A stretch of DNA of 64,000 bases from Chloroflexota bacterium. Lineage in GTDB: Bacteria > Chloroflexota > Anaerolineae > Anaerolineales > UBA11579. The notes under the pieces are model-generated. The model saw only the letters and a program-made list of their open reading frames with translations, did no database searches and was not told the origin of the DNA. The stretch is from contig QWJF01000002.1 in the NCBI GenBank assembly GCA_009391835.1, forward strand, positions 1 to 64,000. The letters run 5' to 3'. A program made the position numbers and the translations under genes. Below are positions 1 to 8,073 of this stretch, in pieces (position 1 is the first letter of the stretch; the number at the start of each line of letters is the position of its first letter).

Positions 1-148
1 AGGCGTGGAAATGGTCATGCCGGGCGACGACACGAACCTGCAGGTGGAGCTGATTGTGCCTGTGGCGCTCGAGCAAGGCTCAAAATTCGCAATCCGCGAA
101 GGTGGCCTTACAGTCGGCGCCGGCGTGATCACGGAAATCCTGGACTGA
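1..148 (+). CDS. tuf: Elongation factor Tu, C-terminal end (partial)
   Basis: The open frame enters from outside the window and ends at TGA 146-148, giving 48 residues. The text [29 protein letters not shown] and [10 protein letters not shown] is the last part of domain 3 of EF-Tu, the GTPase that delivers aminoacyl-tRNA to the ribosome. It is followed by rpmG, tRNA-Trp, secE and nusG, the classic order of this translation and transcription cluster. Only the 3' end is present, so nothing can be said about its promoter or the GTPase domain. Confidence 0.96.
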   Translation, partial: GVEMVMPGDDTNLQVELIVPVALEQGSKFAIREGGLTVGAGVITEILD

Positions 149-178
149 GGTCCAAGGAAAACAAATTAGGATTTAGGT

Positions 179-346
179 ATGGCAAGTAAAAAAGCAGTAC
201 GGACGGTAATCACGCTTGAGTGCACAGAATGCAACGAGCGCAATTATACGTCTGAGAAGAGTCGACGCAACGACACCAATCGCCTGGAGATGCGGAAATA
301 TTGCCCGCGTTGCCGAGTGCATCGCCTCCATCGGGAGACGAAGTAG
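179..346 (+). CDS. rpmG: 50S ribosomal protein L33
   Basis: This 55-residue basic protein was missed by the ORF track because of its length. It starts [18 protein letters not shown] and carries the two CxxC pairs of the zinc-binding L33 form (CTEC near residue 15, CPRC near 42). Length and composition match L33, a component of the large ribosomal subunit near the E site. It sits 30 nt after tuf and about 50 nt before tRNA-Trp, so it is probably co-transcribed with both. The start is the only ATG consistent with the family's N-terminus. Confidence 0.95.
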   Translation: MASKKAVRTVITLECTECNERNYTSEKSRRNDTNRLEMRKYCPRCRVHRLHRETK

Positions 347-397
347 CCGCGAACGCTAACCGTGTGCAGACTCTATATTTGAATGTGTGCACACCAC

Positions 398-470
398 AGG
401 CGAGTAGCTCAATTGGCAGAGCACCGGTCTCCAAAACCGGGGGTTGCGGGTTCGATTCCTGCCTCGCCTG
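398..470 (+). tRNA. trnW: tRNA-Trp (anticodon CCA)
   Basis: The cloverleaf can be folded by eye. The acceptor stem is AGGCGAG/CTCGCCT, the D arm contains AGCTC..GAGC, and the anticodon stem is CCGGT/ACCGG around loop CTCCAAA with anticodon CCA at 431-433. The T arm contains GGTTCGATTCC. The discriminator is G470 and is followed by CCT, so the 3' CCA is not encoded, unlike the tRNA-Pro later in the window. A tRNA-Trp between rpmG and secE is a common bacterial arrangement and is processed from the operon transcript. Confidence 0.96.
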
Positions 471-522
471 CCTAATGAGAGCGCCGCTTTCTTAGCGGCG
501 TTCTAGCCGTAAAGGAGCCGAT

Positions 523-738
523 ATGGCTGGAAAAAAACAGAAGCGAAGCGAACAAAATGCCGTCTCACGATATTTCCGTGAAACGCGTGGCGAACTAAGC
601 AAAGTGAGCTGGCCCACGCGCCGCGAAGCCATCGGGCTGACCCAGGTCGTGATTCTTGTAATGATATTGATGGGTGCTATTCTGGGCAGCTTGGATTGGG
701 TGTTTTTCCGCTTCTTTGCAAATTTACTGGGCACTTAA
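523..738 (+). CDS. secE: Preprotein translocase subunit SecE
   Basis: This is a 71-residue protein with a charged N-terminus, the conserved SecE amphipathic segment (ELSKVSWPTRREA) and one membrane helix (about residues 40-62, VVILVMILMGAILGSLDWVFF). SecE clamps the two halves of the SecY channel in the inner membrane. The single-helix length is typical of most bacteria. An AAGGAG ribosome-binding site lies about 6 nt before ATG 523. nusG follows after a short gap, the near-universal neighbour. Confidence 0.95.
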   Translation: MAGKKQKRSEQNAVSRYFRETRGELSKVSWPTRREAIGLTQVVILVMILMGAILGSLDWVFFRFFANLLGT

Positions 739-753
739 CGGATAGGTGCCCGA

Positions 754-1773
754 TTGGTGGATGGAATGACAGAGGAAAATGGGGGCGTAATGCCGGAAGA
801 AGAAATTATCGAGCCGCCGCAGGTAGAGCCTGACGCGCCTGAAGAGTCGCAGGAAGCAGAAATGGCTGAAGCTGAGGTCGCCGAGACAGATGATGCTCAG
901 CAAGCCGAGCCAGTCGCTGAAGTAGAAGACGAGGATGAAGAACCGGTGGAAGAAGCAATGGATGCTTCTTTCGCGGAAGAAAGCGACGAAGCTGCACCCG
1001 ATTCCGAGGCCGAAGTAGCCGCTGAGGAGACCTCGGACGCCGAAGACGAACCTCAAATGACGCTTGATGACGCAGAACCGCTTGATGACGTGCCCGAAGC
1101 CGCCGTCGAAGAAACCGCGATGGAGCCTAGCGAACCAGAAGTGAGCGCAATTGAAGCGCCACAGGCCGACCTGCCGACTGAGACTCTGGCTGAGGCTGAG
1201 GATGATATTCAAACCGAAGAGCCTGCAGCCGTTGCGCAGGAACCGGATGATGGACGTGCTTGGTATGTGGTGCATTGTTATTCGGGATACGAGAACAAGG
1301 TGCGCCACAATTTGGAGCAGCGCATCGATTCAATGGGCATGAAGGATCGCATCTTTGATGTTGTCGTGCCGACTGAAGAAGAGATTGAAGTCAAGGAAGG
1401 CAAACGGCGCACTGTGGAGCGCAGGGTCTTCCCCGGCTACATTTTGGTGAATATGGTTCTTTCCGAAGAATCCTGGTACGTTGTGCGCAACACCCCGGGC
1501 GTTACCAGCTTTGTGGGGCAAGGCAATGATCCCTTACCATTGCGCCCTGAAGAGGTCTCCCAGATAATCAAGCGCATGGAAGCCGATGCACCCCGCATCA
1601 AGGTCAGCTTCAAACAGGGCGAGCGCGTGCGTATTGTGGATGGCCCCTTCAATGATTTCCGCGGCACCGTGGACGTGATTGATATGGAGCGCAACAAAGT
1701 GCGCGTCATGGTGAATTTCTTCGGCCGGGAAACCCCGGTTGAATTGGACTTTTTACAGGTCGAAAAGGCCTAG
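754..1773 (+). CDS. nusG: Transcription antitermination factor NusG with long acidic N-terminal extension
   Basis: NusG binds RNA polymerase and suppresses pausing. The NGN domain begins near residue 168 (RAWYVVHCYSGYENKV) and includes FPGYILVNM; the C-terminal KOW domain contains KQGERVRIVDGPFNDFRG. Before it lie about 167 residues dominated by Glu, Asp and Ala, which most NusG proteins (about 180 residues) lack. The true start is uncertain: TTG 754, ATG 766 and ATG 790 are all in frame, and none has a convincing ribosome-binding site. All choices keep the acidic tail. It stands between secE and rplK as usual. Confidence 0.94.
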   Translation: MVDGMTEENGGVMPEEEIIEPPQVEPDAPEESQEAEMAEAEVAETDDAQQAEPVAEVEDEDEEPVEEAMDASFAEESDEAAPDSEAEVAAEETSDAEDEPQMTLDDAEPLDDVPEAAVEETAMEPSEPEVSAIEAPQADLPTETLAEAEDDIQTEEPAAVAQEPDDGRAWYVVHCYSGYENKVRHNLEQRIDSMGMKDRIFDVVVPTEEEIEVKEGKRRTVERRVFPGYILVNMVLSEESWYVVRNTPGVTSFVGQGNDPLPLRPEEVSQIIKRMEADAPRIKVSFKQGERVRIVDGPFNDFRGTVDVIDMERNKVRVMVNFFGRETPVELDFLQVEKA

Positions 1774-1778
1774 AGCTT

Positions 1779-1820
1779 GTGGGAGGGATCGTAGGCTAAC
1801 CCTGCACCCGCTAGAACCAC
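1779..1820 (+). promoter_or_regulatory. Putative L1/L11 operon leader motif, copy 1 (before rplK)
   Basis: GTGGGAGGG at 1779-1787 and AGAACCAC ending at 1820 flank a possible stem (GTGG with CCAC, GGG with CCC), directly upstream of the AAAGGAG ribosome-binding site of rplK. The same layout recurs before rplA. Autoregulation of the L11-L1 genes by L1 binding its own mRNA is known in other bacteria. Assigning this motif to L1 is inference from position and repetition. Confidence 0.5.
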
Positions 1821-1832
1821 AAAGGAGCAAGA

Positions 1833-2258
1833 ATGGCAAAGAAACTTAAAGCAGTAGTAACCCTTCAAATTGAGGCTGGCAAAGCCAGCCCCGCGCCGCC
1901 CATCGGCCCGGCCTTGGCCGGACATGGCATCAATCTGATGGGCTTCTGCAAGGAATACAACGCCCGCACATCCAGCCGGATGGGCGATGTGATCCCTGCG
2001 GAAATATCTGTCTACATGGATGGGTCCTTCACCTTTGTTTTGAAGAGCCCGCCAGCCGGCATTTTGCTGAAGAAAGCGGCCGGCATTCCTAAGGGCTCAG
2101 CCGAACCCAATAAAATTAAGGTTGGCGAGGTAACGCGAGCCCAGGTGCGTGAGATCGCCGAATTGAAGATGAAGGACCTCAACGCGAACGACGTTGAGGG
2201 CGCTATGCGGCAGATCGAAGGCACAGCCCACAACATGGGCATTGCCGTAAAAGACTAA
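1833..2258 (+). CDS. rplK: 50S ribosomal protein L11
   Basis: The 141-residue protein starts [36 protein letters not shown], the proline-rich L11 N-terminal signature. It ends with the RNA-binding domain text [15 protein letters not shown]11 forms the GTPase-associated centre with 23S rRNA and the L10-L12 stalk. Length is standard. An AAAGGAG box lies about 6 nt before ATG 1833, and the GTGGGAGGG..ACCAC leader motif is immediately upstream. rplA follows. Confidence 0.98.
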   Translation: MAKKLKAVVTLQIEAGKASPAPPIGPALAGHGINLMGFCKEYNARTSSRMGDVIPAEISVYMDGSFTFVLKSPPAGILLKKAAGIPKGSAEPNKIKVGEVTRAQVREIAELKMKDLNANDVEGAMRQIEGTAHNMGIAVKD

Positions 2259-2265
2259 ATACCCA

Positions 2266-2302
2266 GTGGGAGGGCGTGCATAGACGCGCCCGCCAAGACC
2301 AC
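2266..2302 (+). promoter_or_regulatory. Putative L1/L11 operon leader motif, copy 2 (before rplA)
   Basis: GTGGGAGGGCG and CGCCCGCCAAGACCAC can pair as GTGG/CCAC plus GGGCG/CGCCC just upstream of AAGGAGCG and the rplA ATG. The 5' and 3' arms match copy 1 before rplK while the bases in between differ, which points to conserved RNA structure. A translational operator for L1 is a plausible inference. Confidence 0.5.
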
Positions 2303-2313
2303 AAGGAGCGAAA

Positions 2314-3030
2314 ATGGCAAGAGGAAAGAAGTATACAGAGGCCGCCGAAAAGGTGGAAGAGGAGCGGGAGTACACGCCTGAAGAGGCGCTGGCGCTCGCC
2401 AAGGATACATCCTACACGAAATTTGATGGCACTGTTGAGGTACACATGCGCCTTGGCCTGGATCCCCGTCACGCTGAACAGCAAATTCGTGATGTGGTGA
2501 TGCTGCCTCACGGCTTGGGCAAAGAAGTCCGTGTGTTGGTATTCGCACAGGGCGATGCAGCTCGCGCCGCCCGCGAAGCGGGTGCCGACGCTGTGGCCGA
2601 TGACGATGCCATGCTGAAAAAAATTGAAGGTGGCTGGCTCGATTTTGACGTGGCGATTGCCACCCAGGATTCAATGGGCAACGTAGGTCGCTTGGGGCGC
2701 GTGCTTGGCCCGCGCGGTCTGATGCCCAATCCAAAAACGGGGACGGTGGTCTCCGAGGAGAATCTGCCCAGAGCCATTGAAGAAGCCAAAGCCGGCCGCG
2801 TGGAATTCCGTCTGGATAAGACGGCCAACTTGCACGTGCCGATTGGCAAGGCCTCTTTCGAGGCTCAGCAGCTTTATGAGAACCTGGCTGCCCTGATGGA
2901 AGCGATCAGGAAAGCGCGCCCCGCTTCGGCGAAGGGTATTTTTATCCGCCGTATGGTTGTGTGCAGCACAATGGGCCCTGCTATCCGGGTGGATGCCAAC
3001 CAGGCGCAGGCGATGGAGTCGCAGAACTAG
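2314..3030 (+). CDS. rplA: 50S ribosomal protein L1
   Basis: The 238-residue protein contains the L1 hallmarks [48 protein letters not shown] and a C-terminal part typical of the family. L1 forms the mobile stalk that interacts with deacylated tRNA at the E site and in many bacteria represses its own operon. ATG 2314 has AAGGAGCG upstream. It follows rplK by 55 nt and precedes the rplJ attenuator. Confidence 0.98.
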   Translation: MARGKKYTEAAEKVEEEREYTPEEALALAKDTSYTKFDGTVEVHMRLGLDPRHAEQQIRDVVMLPHGLGKEVRVLVFAQGDAARAAREAGADAVADDDAMLKKIEGGWLDFDVAIATQDSMGNVGRLGRVLGPRGLMPNPKTGTVVSEENLPRAIEEAKAGRVEFRLDKTANLHVPIGKASFEAQQLYENLAALMEAIRKARPASAKGIFIRRMVVCSTMGPAIRVDANQAQAMESQN

Positions 3031-3168
3031 CATTTTGTAGTAAAATCTGGGCCTTGCTTTGCCGCCCAAATGGGTGGCGCTTTGTCAAAGACAGCAGGTG
3101 CCGTGCGAACAGCTTAATTCCCTGCCGAGGTGAGGGCATCTGAACCGCTGAAATTATTTAGCGCCAGG
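3031..3168 (+). promoter_or_regulatory. Ribosomal protein L10 leader region
   Basis: The 190 nt between rplA and rplJ is non-coding and ends in an intrinsic terminator just before the rplJ ribosome-binding site. Such L10 leaders bind the L10-L12 complex and autoregulate rplJL in many bacteria. The exact L10-binding kink-turn was not resolved by eye; the call rests on position and on the attached terminator. Confidence 0.55.
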
Positions 3169-3206
3169 AGTCTTTGCTTCGCACGAGTGGAGCAAAGACT
3201 TTTTTT
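3169..3206 (+). terminator. Intrinsic terminator acting as rplJ attenuator
   Basis: AGTCTTTGCT (3169-3178) and AGCAAAGACT (3191-3200) form a perfect ten-pair stem with a 12-nt loop, followed by six T. It lies upstream of the rplJ start in the operon's direction of transcription, so it would stop part of the transcripts coming from rplKA and is best read as an attenuator of rplJL. Confidence 0.85.
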
Positions 3207-3221
3207 GTTGGAGGTACGCGA

Positions 3222-3764
3222 TTGGCACTGTCAAAAGAGAAGAAGAATAAGGTTGTGCAGCGATACGAGTCCTGGATCAAAGACTCAGTCGCGCTCTACC
3301 TAACGGAATATACCGGGCTGGATATGCCCGCTATTGATAATCTGCGGGCGAAAGTGCGTGAAGCAGGCGGCGAATATCATGTCATGAAAAACCGGCTGGG
3401 CAAGTTAGCCTTTGATGCGGCCGGCTATGACGTGCCTGAAGAATATCTAAGTGGCAGCACGGCAATTGGTGTTGCCTTTGAGGATGCACCAGGCGTAGCC
3501 AAGGCAATCGTGGATTTTGCCAAGGATAAAGAAGTCGTCAAAATAAAGGGCGGCTTCCTGCGCGGTGTGCAGATGGAAGCGAACGAAATCATTCGCCTGG
3601 CCACTTTGCCGCCGCTGCCCGTTGTGCGTAGCCAGTTCTTGGCTTTGCTCATGACGCCGGCGACTCAGTTGACTCGGCTGTTGGCCGAACCCGGGCGGCA
3701 GTTGGCCCAGGTGGTGAAGGCCTTTGCCGATCAGGGCGCAGCGCCGGAACCCGTAGAAAATTAA
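3222..3764 (+). CDS. rplJ: 50S ribosomal protein L10
   Basis: L10 anchors the L12 dimers of the ribosomal stalk. The track opens the frame at TTG 3174, but that region is the attenuator hairpin. The correct start is TTG 3222 (ALSKEKKNKVVQRYESWIKDS), which has GGAGG at 3210-3214 and gives 180 residues, a normal length. Family features include the N-terminal basic helix, HVMKNRLGKLAF and a C-terminal helix (LLAEPGRQLAQVVKAFADQ) that binds L12. rplL follows after 32 nt. Confidence 0.95.
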   Translation: MALSKEKKNKVVQRYESWIKDSVALYLTEYTGLDMPAIDNLRAKVREAGGEYHVMKNRLGKLAFDAAGYDVPEEYLSGSTAIGVAFEDAPGVAKAIVDFAKDKEVVKIKGGFLRGVQMEANEIIRLATLPPLPVVRSQFLALLMTPATQLTRLLAEPGRQLAQVVKAFADQGAAPEPVEN

Positions 3765-3796
3765 TCATTCCGATACGGAAATAAAGGAGTAACACA

Positions 3797-4177
3797 ATGG
3801 CAGATCTGGAAAAATTGGTAGAAGAATTGGGCAAGCTCTCGGTGGTGGAAGCTGCCGAGTTGGTGTCCAAGCTGGAAGAGACTTGGGGCGTTTCGGCGGC
3901 GGCACCGGTAGCAATGGCCGCTGCACCCAGTGGTGGCGCTGCTACGGCGGACGACGCCGAAGAGAAAACCGAATTTGACGTAATCATCAAAGACGCCGGT
4001 CCCAAGAAGATCGAAGTCATCAAGGTGATTCGTCAGTTGACCAGCATTGGCCTCAAAGAGGCCAAGGATATGGCTGAGGCCGCTGGCTCCAAGGTGTTGG
4101 AGCAGACCGGCAAGGAAGCCGCCAATGATGCCAAGGCGAAGCTTGAAGCCGCTGGCGCGGTGGTTGAGCTGGGCTAG
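3797..4177 (+). CDS. rplL: 50S ribosomal protein L7/L12
   Basis: This 126-residue protein has an N-terminal dimerisation part ([25 protein letters not shown]), an Ala-rich hinge (about residues 35-55) and the globular C-terminal domain ([36 protein letters not shown]) that recruits translation factors. AAAGGAG precedes ATG 3797. In many bacteria rpoB follows; here a hairpin and a two-component system follow instead, so the rif cluster is split in this genome. Confidence 0.98.
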   Translation: MADLEKLVEELGKLSVVEAAELVSKLEETWGVSAAAPVAMAAAPSGGAATADDAEEKTEFDVIIKDAGPKKIEVIKVIRQLTSIGLKEAKDMAEAAGSKVLEQTGKEAANDAKAKLEAAGAVVELG

Positions 4178-4200
4178 AACCCGCGAAATGAATGGTAACG

Positions 4201-4226
4201 AAGGCCGCCAACTGGCGGCTTTCGTT
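4201..4226 (+). terminator. Intrinsic terminator after rplL
   Basis: GCCGCC (4204-4209) and GGCGGC (4214-4219) pair around a four-base loop, extended by AA/TT pairs. An imperfect T tract (TTTCGTTGCTT) follows. It lies 24 nt after the rplL stop and ends the ribosomal operon. Confidence 0.65.
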
Positions 4227-4297
4227 GCTTAAGCAATCATTTTGGCTTAATTGCACTATGATATAGTGGCTCGGAATTGGAAATTGAAAGGATTGCG

Positions 4298-4975
4298 ATG
4301 ACTGCACGCATTCTCGTGATTGAAGACGATGAAGCCATTTTGAATTTCCTGCGTCGCGGGCTTTCATATGATGGCTATGAGGTTGAAACCGCAGAAGACG
4401 GCCAAAAAGGGCTGGCCATCGCCGGCGGTAAGATGCCCGATCTGGTGGTGCTGGATTGGATGCTGCCCGGTATGGACGGCCTTGAAGTTTGCAGGCGATT
4501 GCGTTCTTCCGGTAAGGTGCCCATCCTGATGCTCACTGCCAAAGATTCGGTCAGTGATCGGGTCCTCGGGCTGGATGCAGGCGCCGACGATTACCTGGTT
4601 AAGCCTTTTAATCTCGACGAACTTCTGGCTCGCATCCGGGCTTTGCTGCGCCGAACGCAAACGCCCAAGCAGAAATCCTATGAATTCGAAGATTTGCGCC
4701 TGGATACTGGGACCAGGCGAGCCTATCGCGGCGAACGTGTGATCGATTTAACCGCCAAGGAATACGAGCTGCTTGAATTGTTCATGATGCACACCCGCCA
4801 GGTGCTCACCCGTGAGATGATTTACGATGATGTCTGGGGCTATGATTTTGGCGGCGAGAGCAACATTATCGAAGTGTACGTACGCTACCTACGGCAGAAG
4901 CTGGAAGAAGGTGGCGAGCCTCGCCTCATTCACACAGTTCGCGGTATGGGATACGTGCTGCGGGAAGAAGAATAA
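4298..4975 (+). CDS. OmpR/PhoB-family response regulator
   Basis: The 225-residue regulator has a receiver domain ([14 protein letters not shown], phospho-acceptor Asp in [13 protein letters not shown], conserved Lys in [14 protein letters not shown]) and a C-terminal winged-helix DNA-binding domain ([49 protein letters not shown]). The track starts at 4277, but ATG 4298 has AAAGGA 5 nt upstream and fits the family. The partner histidine kinase begins 10 nt after the stop. Its stimulus cannot be read from the sequence. Confidence 0.93.
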   Translation: MTARILVIEDDEAILNFLRRGLSYDGYEVETAEDGQKGLAIAGGKMPDLVVLDWMLPGMDGLEVCRRLRSSGKVPILMLTAKDSVSDRVLGLDAGADDYLVKPFNLDELLARIRALLRRTQTPKQKSYEFEDLRLDTGTRRAYRGERVIDLTAKEYELLELFMMHTRQVLTREMIYDDVWGYDFGGESNIIEVYVRYLRQKLEEGGEPRLIHTVRGMGYVLREEE

Positions 4976-4984
4976 ATTCTGTAG

Positions 4985-6421
4985 ATGTCCCTACGGGCAC
5001 GTTTAACAATCTTTTACACGGCAGTTTTGGGGGTTGTGCTGGTGCTGTTTGGGCTGGCCATGTTTGGGTTAATCTCAACCGTTTTATTGCGGCAGGTAGA
5101 TAACACGCTGGATCGCGCCGCGCGCGATCTTTTGTTTGTCACACGTGTGGATGAGGCGGGGCACTTTGTTTTTTCACAACGAGTGTCTCTGGATTCGAGC
5201 GTAATAAGCCAGATATGGGATGAAGCTGGAGTTTTGGTAGCCACCAGCCAGGCTGTTGAGCCGGATAGCCCATTGCGCAACCCCTTAGATCCAGACAACC
5301 TGAATTCGGATCAGCCCATTTATCGAGACGTGATGATCAGCAACTTGCGTTTTCGGGTGCTTACCGTTCCCTTGCAGGCGAGTGGGGAGCCAATCGGCGT
5401 ATTGCAGACTGCAACATCTCTTACGGTGATTAATGCCGTGCGCGGTGAGCTGATTCAGTTTCTGTTGATTCTGAGCGCCATCGCCATTTTGGTGGCGGGT
5501 TTTATCGGATGGGCCAGTGCCTGGCGCGCATTGGCCCCGCTCTCCACCGTGACCAATACCGCCCTGCAGATCACCCGGGCTGATGATCTTTCGCGCCGTA
5601 TTCCCCTCACCAGCTCCCCGGACGACGAAGTGGGCCGCCTCATTTCAGCCTTTAACGACACCATTTCTCGCTTGGAAGAATTGTTTTCGGCTCAAAGGCG
5701 CTTCGTGGCTGACGTGGGCCATGAGCTGCGCACACCACTCACCGTGATTCGGGGCAATATTGATCTAATGCGCCGTGAAGGCGCCGCTGATGTTGAATTT
5801 CTCCACAGCGTCGAACTGGAAGTGGACCGCTTGACGCGATTGGTTGAGGATCTCCTGATCTTGGCGCAGGCTGAATCGGGCAAACTTCCAATGGAATTAC
5901 GCCGAGTTGAATTGGATACCTTGGTGCTGGAGGTGTTTAGCCAGGCACGCGTGTTGAGCGGTGAGGATATGGAGATGCGTATTGGAGAGATTGATCAGGT
6001 CATGGTGTGCGGGGATCGGGATCGCTTGAAGCAAGTGACGTTGAATCTGATTTCAAACGCGATCAAATACACTTTGAAGGGCGGAAAAATCCGAGTGGAT
6101 TTGAGAAAAAATGATTCATGGGCCGAGATTGCAGTTCATAACACAGGGGAGGGCATTCCTTCCAAGGAACTGCCCCATATTTTTGAACGCTTTTATCGTG
6201 GGGATAAGGCCAGGCACCGAGATAACGAGGGCACAGGTTTTGGCCTGGGATTGTCAATTGCCTATTGGATTGTTCGCAATCACGGGGGAAATATCGAAGC
6301 CCAATCCGACAAAAAATCTGGAACCCTGTTTACTGTGCGCTTGCCGCTGGCAACCGGCGAATGCCTGCCGCCAATCAGGGAAGTTGCGCCAAACGCTGTT
6401 CAGCCTGAGCGCACAAACTAG
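4985..6421 (+). CDS. Membrane sensor histidine kinase
   Basis: This 478-residue kinase has two membrane helices (about residues 7-30 and 156-180) around an extracytoplasmic sensor of about 125 residues, then a HAMP linker (WRALAPLSTVTNTALQITRADDLSRRIP). The HisKA box is RRFVADVGHELRTPLTVIRGNIDLM with phospho-accepting His, and the ATPase domain follows (NLISNAIKYT, FERFYRGDKARH, GTGFGLGLSIAYWIVRNHGG). It pairs with the regulator just upstream. Its last 47 nt overlap, tail to tail, the end of the lytic transglycosylase gene on the other strand. Confidence 0.94.
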   Translation: MSLRARLTIFYTAVLGVVLVLFGLAMFGLISTVLLRQVDNTLDRAARDLLFVTRVDEAGHFVFSQRVSLDSSVISQIWDEAGVLVATSQAVEPDSPLRNPLDPDNLNSDQPIYRDVMISNLRFRVLTVPLQASGEPIGVLQTATSLTVINAVRGELIQFLLILSAIAILVAGFIGWASAWRALAPLSTVTNTALQITRADDLSRRIPLTSSPDDEVGRLISAFNDTISRLEELFSAQRRFVADVGHELRTPLTVIRGNIDLMRREGAADVEFLHSVELEVDRLTRLVEDLLILAQAESGKLPMELRRVELDTLVLEVFSQARVLSGEDMEMRIGEIDQVMVCGDRDRLKQVTLNLISNAIKYTLKGGKIRVDLRKNDSWAEIAVHNTGEGIPSKELPHIFERFYRGDKARHRDNEGTGFGLGLSIAYWIVRNHGGNIEAQSDKKSGTLFTVRLPLATGECLPPIREVAPNAVQPERTN

Positions 6422-7064
6422 CTCCACCTTTTGACATCCATTCGCTCAAAACGGAACTGCTCTCCAGGCCAGCCTGAGCGTCCGCATAGATATGGCTTCC
6501 CCAATAATAATAGCCTTGGGTTTCTAAAGGCCATTCATCCTGAGGGCGGTTCACGCCGTTGATGCCACCATTGTAGGCGGCCAGTGCCAGGGCAGGATTG
6601 TTGTCGTAGGCGGAAAGCGCTTTGGCAAGATAGGCGAGCCCACGGCGGGCATTCATTTTGGGTGAAAAATGATTTTCGCCCTCGGCAAAATGATAAGGCA
6701 TCACCTGAAAGAGGCCGCTTGCGCCGGCAATGGAGACTGCCTGAGGATCGCCGCAGGATTCGATTTGCATAACGGTGGCCACTAAATTGGGATCCAGATC
6801 AAAGGCAGCCGCCCATTCGAGGATTTGGGGTTCCCAATTCAAAACTTGTGGAGCGAAGATTGGAGCCAACTGAATCTGGTGAGCGGGCTGTGAACTGGAA
6901 GATTGGGAGGATGCGTCGGGAAGCGAGATGCGGCTCAGTACGAAGAATAGCAGCCCGGCAAAGAGTGGCACACTGACAAAGGGATAGAGCAAAACGGAGA
7001 GACAACCAAGGGAGGTGGCCCCGGGTGCCTCTCCGTTTGCTGGGGAGGAGAGAACGTGTTCCAA
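6375..7064 (-). CDS. Membrane-anchored lytic transglycosylase (SLT domain)
   Basis: The 229-residue protein has an N-terminal membrane helix (about residues 20-45) and a soluble-lytic-transglycosylase-like domain: catalytic Glu in LVATVMQIESCGDP, then AGASGLFQVMPYHF and LALAAYNGGINGV. Such enzymes cleave the glycan strands of peptidoglycan from the periplasmic face. The start is TTG 7064, three bases after the TAG of the membrane-protein gene 7068..7736, so the two are translationally coupled. The C-terminus overlaps the kinase gene on the opposite strand by 47 nt. Confidence 0.88.
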   Translation of the reverse strand: MEHVLSSPANGEAPGATSLGCLSVLLYPFVSVPLFAGLLFFVLSRISLPDASSQSSSSQPAHQIQLAPIFAPQVLNWEPQILEWAAAFDLDPNLVATVMQIESCGDPQAVSIAGASGLFQVMPYHFAEGENHFSPKMNARRGLAYLAKALSAYDNNPALALAAYNGGINGVNRPQDEWPLETQGYYYWGSHIYADAQAGLESSSVLSEWMSKGGASLCAQAEQRLAQLP

Positions 7065-7067
7065 CGA

Positions 7068-7736
7068 CTAGTGGATCGTCTCGTTGCTGTAGCCGTTGCC
7101 GTTCATGGAGTGGGCTACCGCGTTGCCGTTCTGCGAAAAGGCTACCGGCTTTGGCGCCGGGCTCGGGCGACGCGTTTGGTAGGCTTGACGGCGCATGGCA
7201 GGCACATCATTGCGACCGACGGATCGTTCAGGAGCCAATGTGCGGAAAAGCTTGCCACTCGAAGTGATCAGTGTGCCAATGATGAGGACGCGAATCATCC
7301 AGACGAGCACCGCAACAAAGGCGGGCACCACAGTGAGCAATGTTTCACGGGCAACAATGCCATTGCCTAAGGTGCCGTGCTGGATGATCGCAATGGATAC
7401 GCCCCACCAGGTAAGCGTGGCGTTCATCGTGGCAGCCAAGAGCCAGGCGGCGAAGAGATACCAGATCTCCAGGCCCTCCTTTGCGGATTTGGGGCCATTG
7501 CTGAACATGTGCGCGATACCGGCGAAATCAATGCTACAGAACGCCAGCGCCAGGATAGTGGACCATCCGATGCCGCCGAAGCGCAAGTCGCCGAGTAGAT
7601 CGCGCATGGCGAACTCTGTGGTGCTGTAGTTGAAGGCCTCAAAGGCGAGCAATGCGCCGAGAACCAGCGCGCCCCAGGCAAGATTTTTGTGCAGCACCGG
7701 GAACTTGATTTGACGTAAGAAACCTCGATTAATCAT
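7068..7736 (-). CDS. Four-helix membrane protein of unknown function
   Basis: I do not recognise a family. The 222-residue protein has about four membrane helices (residues 18-40, 58-80, 92-115 and 135-160) and a cytoplasm-like basic, Asn/Gly-rich tail. A GGAGG box lies 6 nt before ATG 7736. It is the first gene of an operon with the lytic transglycosylase. Two LexA-type box candidates lie 30-75 nt upstream of its start, suggesting damage-inducible expression of the pair (inference). Confidence 0.75.
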   Translation of the reverse strand: MINRGFLRQIKFPVLHKNLAWGALVLGALLAFEAFNYSTTEFAMRDLLGDLRFGGIGWSTILALAFCSIDFAGIAHMFSNGPKSAKEGLEIWYLFAAWLLAATMNATLTWWGVSIAIIQHGTLGNGIVARETLLTVVPAFVAVLVWMIRVLIIGTLITSSGKLFRTLAPERSVGRNDVPAMRRQAYQTRRPSPAPKPVAFSQNGNAVAHSMNGNGYSNETIH

Positions 7737-7765
7737 TTTCTGCCTCCTTCCGACCCTCTAGGCCG

Positions 7766-7779
7766 GAAACATGTGTTCT
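7766..7779 (-). promoter_or_regulatory. Candidate LexA-type box (GAAAC-ATGT-GTTCT)
   Basis: One half matches GTTCT exactly and the other is degenerate (GAAAC). It lies 30 nt upstream of the start of 7068..7736 and 19 nt from a second, better box. On its own this is weak; it is kept because of the neighbouring box and the matching sites at three other loci. Confidence 0.35.
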
Positions 7780-8073
7780 AATTCGTGGAGCAAGTATAGA
7801 ACAAGCGTACTGTTAGAGTCAAGCGCCACATATGTGGGCGGGTTGCTCAAAGACGATACATTTTCCGGAATCGAAGCTTAACTGAAAGGTCTGGCGGAGC
7901 GCGCGTCGGTTTTTGTTCTAATTAACGCGGCTCGGGGAAAACGCAGATCGAGCACAGAAAGTCTAGAAATTATTTGGCGGGGCGGGTTTTCATCCCCCAA
8001 CTGGTGAGAAAGCGGTGGCCGAGTCAGCGATAGGCTTTCAGCTCTTGCGCCGCAGGCGCCGATCGCCCTCAAG
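7780..8073. other. Non-coding stretch between the membrane-protein operon and the HTH gene
   Basis: Apart from the LexA-type boxes near the left edge, I see no gene. The 64-codon minus-strand ORF at 7878-8072 has no family features. Near the right edge, GCGAT...GCGCCGCAGGCGC...ATCGC can fold into a stem just beyond the stop of the HTH gene, but no T tract follows on either strand. Confidence 0.5.
7798..7811 (-). promoter_or_regulatory. Candidate LexA-type box (AGAAC-AAGC-GTACT)
   Basis: The dyad AGAAC-N4-GTACT has one mismatch to a perfect AGAAC-N4-GTTCT palindrome. It lies about 62 nt upstream of the membrane protein/lytic transglycosylase operon. GAAC-N4-GTTC is the known core of LexA operators in Gram-positive bacteria; its use in this organism is inference. 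Confidence 0.45.
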
